Positions 60,980-64,000 of a stretch of DNA of 64,000 nucleotides are shown in pieces. Made by a program: the position numbers and the translations under genes. A model generated the notes under the pieces. That model did not search any database, was not told where the DNA came from, and was given only the letters and a program-made list of their open reading frames with translations. The stretch comes from Pseudomonadota bacterium (GTDB lineage Bacteria; Pseudomonadota; Alphaproteobacteria; Rhizobiales; Devosiaceae), in the NCBI GenBank assembly GCA_023393475.1, contig JAEWLC010000090.1:62001-126000 (forward strand), given 5' to 3'. The first letter of the stretch is position 1. Every line of letters begins with the position of its first letter.

Positions 60980-61088
60980 CATGATTTTCCGCCGCCCGTC
61001 CGGCGACCCCGCTCTGGAGGTCGTCCGGCGCGAGGGACCGGGGTCTGTTGCCGGCGGTCCGGGGGCGGCGGAGATGGGTTAGTCGCTG

Positions 61089-61496
61089 TCAGCACTCGGC
61101 GACGAGCGGGGCCCAGTTGCTGGCGAGCTTGCTCTGCACGGCGACCACGCGGTACTCGGCGTCGACCGGGTTGGTGACCATCAGGTTCTGCGTGTAGCTG
61201 CCCATGATCAGGCCATTGGCGCCCTTCACGGTGGTCACCGAGTAGGGGCCGGCGACGTTGCCGCCCTTCTGGACCAGCAGGATGTCGAGCGTGCCGGGCT
61301 TGTTGGTCTCGACCCAGGCAGTCAGCTTGCCCTTGCCCGGGCAGGCATGGTCGGGCGGCGAGATGATGCCGAGCTGGATCTGGGTGGGGACGAGCTTGCC
61401 GGAATTGCCCGACTTGAGGTCCAGGGCGCCGGCGGTGCCTGCCAGCGCAACGGTGCCGATGGCGAGTGCGCCGATGGCGGTCACGATGCGGTTCAT
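61089..61496 (-). CDS. Secreted hypothetical protein, 135 aa
   Basis: Signal peptide MNRIVTAIGALAIGTVALAGTAGA (cleavage near residue 24) and a mature part of about 110 residues with beta-strand character: QIQLGIISPPDHACPGKGKLTAWVETN, LLVQKG, YSVTTVKGANG, and YRVVAVQSKLASNW. Two cysteines (HACPG and the C-terminal AEC) could pair. No family recognised. ATG at 61496 has AGGAGGAAG just upstream. Confidence 0.75.
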   Translation of the reverse strand: MNRIVTAIGALAIGTVALAGTAGALDLKSGNSGKLVPTQIQLGIISPPDHACPGKGKLTAWVETNKPGTLDILLVQKGGNVAGPYSVTTVKGANGLIMGSYTQNLMVTNPVDAEYRVVAVQSKLASNWAPLVAEC

Positions 61497-61595
61497 GTCT
61501 TCCTCCTTGGCGCGAGCCAGTGGAGGGAGAATGTGCGCCCCGGATTGAATGCGTGCTGAGTCAGCCGTTTAGGCGTCGTTCATCGGCGTTCAGGG

Positions 61596-62390
61596 TTATT
61601 GGGCCAGATCGGTCAGCACTACTGACAGATCGCCGGCCTCGGTGGTGATCAGCGCGCGATAGGGGATGTAGGTCCCGGCGAGCTTCAATGGCGCGAACCA
61701 GATCAGGATGCGCTCGTTCTGGGCGAGGTAGGTGGTGATCTCGTTATAGGTGTAGTGCCCGGAGATCGGCGTGTAGTGCACGCTGCACAGCACCAGCGGT
61801 CCCTGGTATCCAGTGCGCTTCGATGTCGCCGTGTCGTCCTTGATGTACTTCATCGACAGGTTGAAGCGCTCGACGCCGGTGAAGATCGGCATCTGCTTGT
61901 TGCACAAGGCTTTATCGAGCGCGGGACCACGCAGCACGAAGGGCGCCATCATGTCGGTCGCCGCCGTCAGGTGCTTCCGCTCGATGGCGACGCGGTCGAT
62001 ATTGTCGATGATCGGCGGGGTGACCTTGAAGGTCTCGACGCTGCCGCCGCCATAGGTGATGGCCGAGGTGAACTCCTGGCCCTGCGCCCGGGTCAGGAGG
62101 TCGAATTTCTGGGCCCTGAGGGCATCCTTCGAGGCAAGGCCGACCGAGGTCGCCTTGGCCGATCCGCTGGCGATCAGCTGCGCCAGCCCGGCAATCTTGG
62201 CGTCGAGCGCCAGCGAATACTGGCTGCCATTCTCGCTGAGGATGATGGTGACATTGGCGACGTGCGTGCCGCCCATCGTCACCGTATATTCGGCCCGGGT
62301 CCGGGCCTCCTGCGCCACTGCCGGCAGGCCGATGAACGCGAGGGCCAGGGTCGCAAGGCGCAGGCCTTTGCGGAAATTGGCGCTGAACAC
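61596..62390 (-). CDS. DUF3108 domain protein
   Basis: 264-residue exported protein with an N-terminal signal (LRLATLALAFIGLPAVAQ). The DUF3108 region includes AEYTVTMGGTHVANVTI, FDLLTRAQGQEFTSAITY, VFNLSMKYI-like and LVLCSVHYTPISGHY. Proteins of this family are periplasmic and uncharacterised. GTG at 62390 is preferred over TTG at 62396 because AAGGA is nine bases upstream of it. The gene neighbours rpmB, a conserved arrangement. Confidence 0.85.
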   Translation of the reverse strand: MFSANFRKGLRLATLALAFIGLPAVAQEARTRAEYTVTMGGTHVANVTIILSENGSQYSLALDAKIAGLAQLIASGSAKATSVGLASKDALRAQKFDLLTRAQGQEFTSAITYGGGSVETFKVTPPIIDNIDRVAIERKHLTAATDMMAPFVLRGPALDKALCNKQMPIFTGVERFNLSMKYIKDDTATSKRTGYQGPLVLCSVHYTPISGHYTYNEITTYLAQNERILIWFAPLKLAGTYIPYRALITTEAGDLSVVLTDLAQ

Positions 62391-62478
62391 GGGCAAGGGT
62401 CCTTACGGCGAATCACAGTTGAGCGGCCAAAGTGCAGCCCGTAAGCGGCGCTTGGCAAGGCAATCACTGTTCACAAGC

Positions 62479-62507
62479 TTGACTGGCGGGGGGGCTTTCT
62501 CTATGGA
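62479..62507 (+). promoter_or_regulatory. Sigma70-type promoter for rpmB
   Basis: TTGACT (62479-62484), 17-bp spacer, TATGGA (62502-62507), 80 bp upstream of the rpmB start. Five of six bases match the -35 consensus. Confidence 0.6.
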
Positions 62508-62586
62508 GGCGCTCGCAATCAAGAACAGACTACAGCCCGTTGCGTGGGATCGTCCTGCGCCCAGGGACAATTTACAGGAATTCAAC

Positions 62587-62871
62587 ATGGCTCGCCGCTG
62601 CGAACTCACCGGTAAGGGCGTCATGGTCGGGAACAAGGTGAGCCACGCGCTCAACCGCACCCGCCGTCGCTTCCTCCCCAACCTCCTCAACGTCTCGCTC
62701 CTGTCGGATGTGCTCGGCCGTACGGTCAAGCTGCGCATCTCGGCGAACGCGCTGCGCACCGTCGAGCACCGCGGTGGCCTCGACGCCTTCCTCGTGAAGG
62801 CCGACGATGCCGACCTGTCGCCCGTCGCGCTGGCGCTGAAGAAGGAAGTGCGCGCCGCCCTCGCGGGCTGA
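62587..62871 (+). CDS. rpmB: 50S ribosomal protein L28
   Basis: 94-residue L28 with the conserved start MARRCELTGKGVMVGNKVSHALNRTRRRF and a basic middle (NLLNVSLLSDVLGRTVKLRISANALR in parts). Length is a few residues below the usual 97-100 of this order. AGGAATT precedes the ATG. A strong terminator follows, so it is a single-gene transcript. Confidence 0.97.
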   Translation: MARRCELTGKGVMVGNKVSHALNRTRRRFLPNLLNVSLLSDVLGRTVKLRISANALRTVEHRGGLDAFLVKADDADLSPVALALKKEVRAALAG

Positions 62872-62893
62872 GCCGATTTGGCCTAGAGTTTCG

Positions 62894-62922
62894 ACCGCGC
62901 GTTCCCCGGGACGCGCGGTTTT
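62894..62922 (+). terminator. Intrinsic terminator after rpmB
   Basis: ACCGCGCGT and ACGCGCGGT form a 9-bp GC stem around TCCCCGGG, followed by TTTT, 22 bp after the rpmB stop. Confidence 0.9.
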
Positions 62923-62976
62923 CATTTGCCGCCCCGGTCTGATGCCGGCCAGCGGTCTACATAGAGGTGCAGGATC

Positions 62977-63663
62977 ATGCTCGCTCGCTTTGCCGCGGCC
63001 ATCGTGGCCATGGTCGTGGTCGTTACCGCGTCCAATATTCTCGTGCTCTACCCGGTCGATGCCCAGCTCGGGCCGATCAACCTGAAGGACCTGCTCACCT
63101 GGGGCGCCTTCACCTATCCCTTTGCCTTCCTCATCACCGATCTCACCAACCGCTACGACGGCGCGACCCGCGCCCGGCAGGTGGTGGTGGTCGGCTTCAT
63201 CGTCGCCGTGGCGCTGTCGTTCTACCTCAGCTTCAATCCGCTGCCCTGGAACGCAGGCGGCGCCGCCGCGACGACGGCGCGCATCGCCACCGCTTCGGTG
63301 ACGGCCTTCCTTGTCGGCCAGCTGCTGGACATCTCGGTGTTCTCGCGGTTGCGGGCCAGCCGGAACTGGTTCCTGCCGCCGCTCGCAGGTTCGCTGCTTG
63401 GCTCGATGATCGATACCGCGATCTTCTTTTCGATCGCCTTCGCTCCGGCCTTCGCCTTCGTCGACGGCATCTATGGTGCCCAGGACGGTTCGCTCGGCTT
63501 CCCGGCCCCGTTCCTCAGCCTCGGGCCCGAAGTGCCGCTGTGGCTGTCGCTCGCAACCGGCGATTTCCTCGTGAAGTTCCTCGCCGCGCTGCTGCTGCTC
63601 GCCCCCTACCGGGCGCTGATGGGCCGGCTCATGCCGCTGCCACCGATCGGGGCGCGCGCCTAG
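62977..63663 (+). CDS. Queuosine precursor transporter (YhhQ/VUT family)
   Basis: 228-residue inner-membrane protein with about six helices. The N-terminal VTASNILVLYPVD, the ITDLTNRYDGATRAR loop and the SVFSRLRA segment with aspartates are typical of the YhhQ preQ0/preQ1 transporter. With gluQ at 32499 this suggests a queuosine-using tRNA modification system. No preQ1 riboswitch is evident upstream. RBS is GAGGTGCAGG. Confidence 0.88.
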   Translation: MLARFAAAIVAMVVVVTASNILVLYPVDAQLGPINLKDLLTWGAFTYPFAFLITDLTNRYDGATRARQVVVVGFIVAVALSFYLSFNPLPWNAGGAAATTARIATASVTAFLVGQLLDISVFSRLRASRNWFLPPLAGSLLGSMIDTAIFFSIAFAPAFAFVDGIYGAQDGSLGFPAPFLSLGPEVPLWLSLATGDFLVKFLAALLLLAPYRALMGRLMPLPPIGARA

Positions 63664-63685
63664 GCCTCGCTTTCGGCCAACCTGC

Positions 63686-64000
63686 TCAGTCGAGGCTGAA
63701 CTCGAGGAGCAGGTTGCGCTCCCAATCGTTGAAGTTGTTGTCCGAGGCCAGCGTGATGCGGGTCGAGCCGTCCGGAGCCGTATGGACGGCCAGCGCTTCC
63801 ATGTTGTCGATGTCGCCGCCGGCGGTCTGCAGCAGGACCTGGCCCTTCATGTGGGCACCGGCCTTCACCTCGGCGGCGGGAACGCGGACCAGCCGCATCT
63901 GGAAGGCGAGCAAAGCGACGCCGCGCTCCAGCACCAGGAGATCGCCATTGGGCATGAAGGCGCAATCGGTCGGATTGGTGCCGCTGCCCGAGATGTAGCT
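63686..64000 (-). CDS. Esterase-like/phytase-family protein, C-terminal part
   Basis: Frame open to the right edge; about 104 codons visible. It contains beta-propeller-like strands DCAFMPNGDLLVLERGVALL, MRLVRVPAAEVKAG, DNMEALAVHTAPDGSTRITLASDNNF and the terminal NLLLEFSLD. This matches the C-terminus of the esterase-like activity of phytase (PF13449-type) family. The N-terminal half, with any signal peptide, is beyond the window. Confidence 0.8.
   Translation of the reverse strand, partial: SYISGSGTNPTDCAFMPNGDLLVLERGVALLAFQMRLVRVPAAEVKAGAHMKGQVLLQTAGGDIDNMEALAVHTAPDGSTRITLASDNNFNDWERNLLLEFSLD

Larger units (their letters stand above)
60525..61088. other. 560-bp intergenic region without an accepted gene
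   Basis: No frame here has the codon bias of the neighbours. It contains a cluster of GANTC sites, a hairpin CACCAC-TGCAT-GTGGTG at 60684-60700, and a CtrA-like site near its right end. A 33-codon frame (60981-61082, MIFRRPSGDPALEVV...) follows the CtrA-like site but lacks a convincing ribosome site. Confidence 0.6.

Noticed and set aside
60525..61088. Origin of replication in the 560-bp gap
   Set aside because: GANTC clustering invited the idea, but there are no recognisable DnaA boxes and the neighbours are not origin-associated genes.
62923..62976. preQ1 riboswitch upstream of the queuosine transporter
   Set aside because: Only about 50 bp lie between the rpmB terminator and the start, and I see no preQ1-I pseudoknot elements.

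Overview
The window is a GC-rich chromosomal stretch from an alphaproteobacterium. Gene content and order point to the order Hyphomicrobiales (Rhizobiales), and a Devosia-like genome is my best guess. Supporting blocks are ftsE-ftsX next to a CpdR-type response regulator, hisC-tyrC with a DUF2125 protein, the run DUF3108 / SUV3-like helicase / S4 protein / fdxA / carD beside rpmB, PduO-type adenosyltransferase with a twin-transmembrane HIG1-like protein, a GAAC-N7-GAAC SOS box, and GANTC and CtrA-like sites. It looks like ordinary core chromosome: no phage, transposase, CRISPR array or rRNA operon was found.

Layout. 1-7.7 kb: end of pyruvate carboxylase, small accessory genes, ispG, an unusual mosaic locus (5.16-6.77 kb), ybaK and ispA. 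7.8-12.7 kb: rpmF, fumC, membrane and GNAT proteins, gloB with a divergent methyltransferase. 12.7-17.4 kb: hisC-tyrC, membrane proteins, chaC. 17.4-22.9 kb: a small gene under an SOS box, plsC-like, ftsXE, zinc-ribbon protein, cpdR, an AlkZ-like protein. 23-28.4 kb: lysA, a second ChaC-like gene, argH, tlpA, a PfkB kinase. 28.4-37.8 kb: sugar acetyltransferase, two tiny paralogous proteins, cobalamin adenosyltransferase, LysR with its divergent target, gluQ, an AlkA-type glycosylase, esterase, HNH nuclease, dsbB, DUF72, GT25 and tRNA-Leu(CAA). 37.9-46.2 kb: stress protein, azlCD, MATE pump, AAC(3)/HxlR, DJ-1, YafY regulator, DD-carboxypeptidase, tusA, CAP lipoprotein, tRNA-Arg(CCT). 46.3-54.5 kb: OsmC, thermonuclease, M48 protease, Nudix, and a two-component system divergent from PepSY and cytochrome b561. 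54.5-64 kb: carD, fdxA, S4 protein, an intradiol dioxygenase inserted in an otherwise conserved block, helicase, a 560-bp gap with regulatory signals, DUF3108, rpmB, a queuosine-precursor transporter and a truncated phytase-like esterase gene.

How genes work together. ispG and ispA supply isoprenoids; fumC and pyc feed the TCA cycle; hisC/tyrC, argH and lysA are amino-acid biosynthesis. FtsEX controls septal peptidoglycan hydrolysis. Two-gene regulatory pairs (LysR/oxidoreductase, RR-HK/PepSY-cytochrome b, YafY/DJ-1) are divergent, with visible operator-like repeats in the first two.

Most unusual. (1) Between ispG and ybaK two unrelated genes each occupy the same slot, and diverged fragments of both flanks lie between them, as if two alleles of one locus had been joined in tandem. 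(2) A 114-codon gene of unknown function carries an alphaproteobacterial SOS box over its -10 element. (3) An 80-bp palindromic repeat occurs five times plus one half copy, twice bracketing lysA. (4) carD has a terminator-like hairpin inside its leader. (5) A 560-bp gap holds four GANTC sites in 66 bp and a near-consensus CtrA box.
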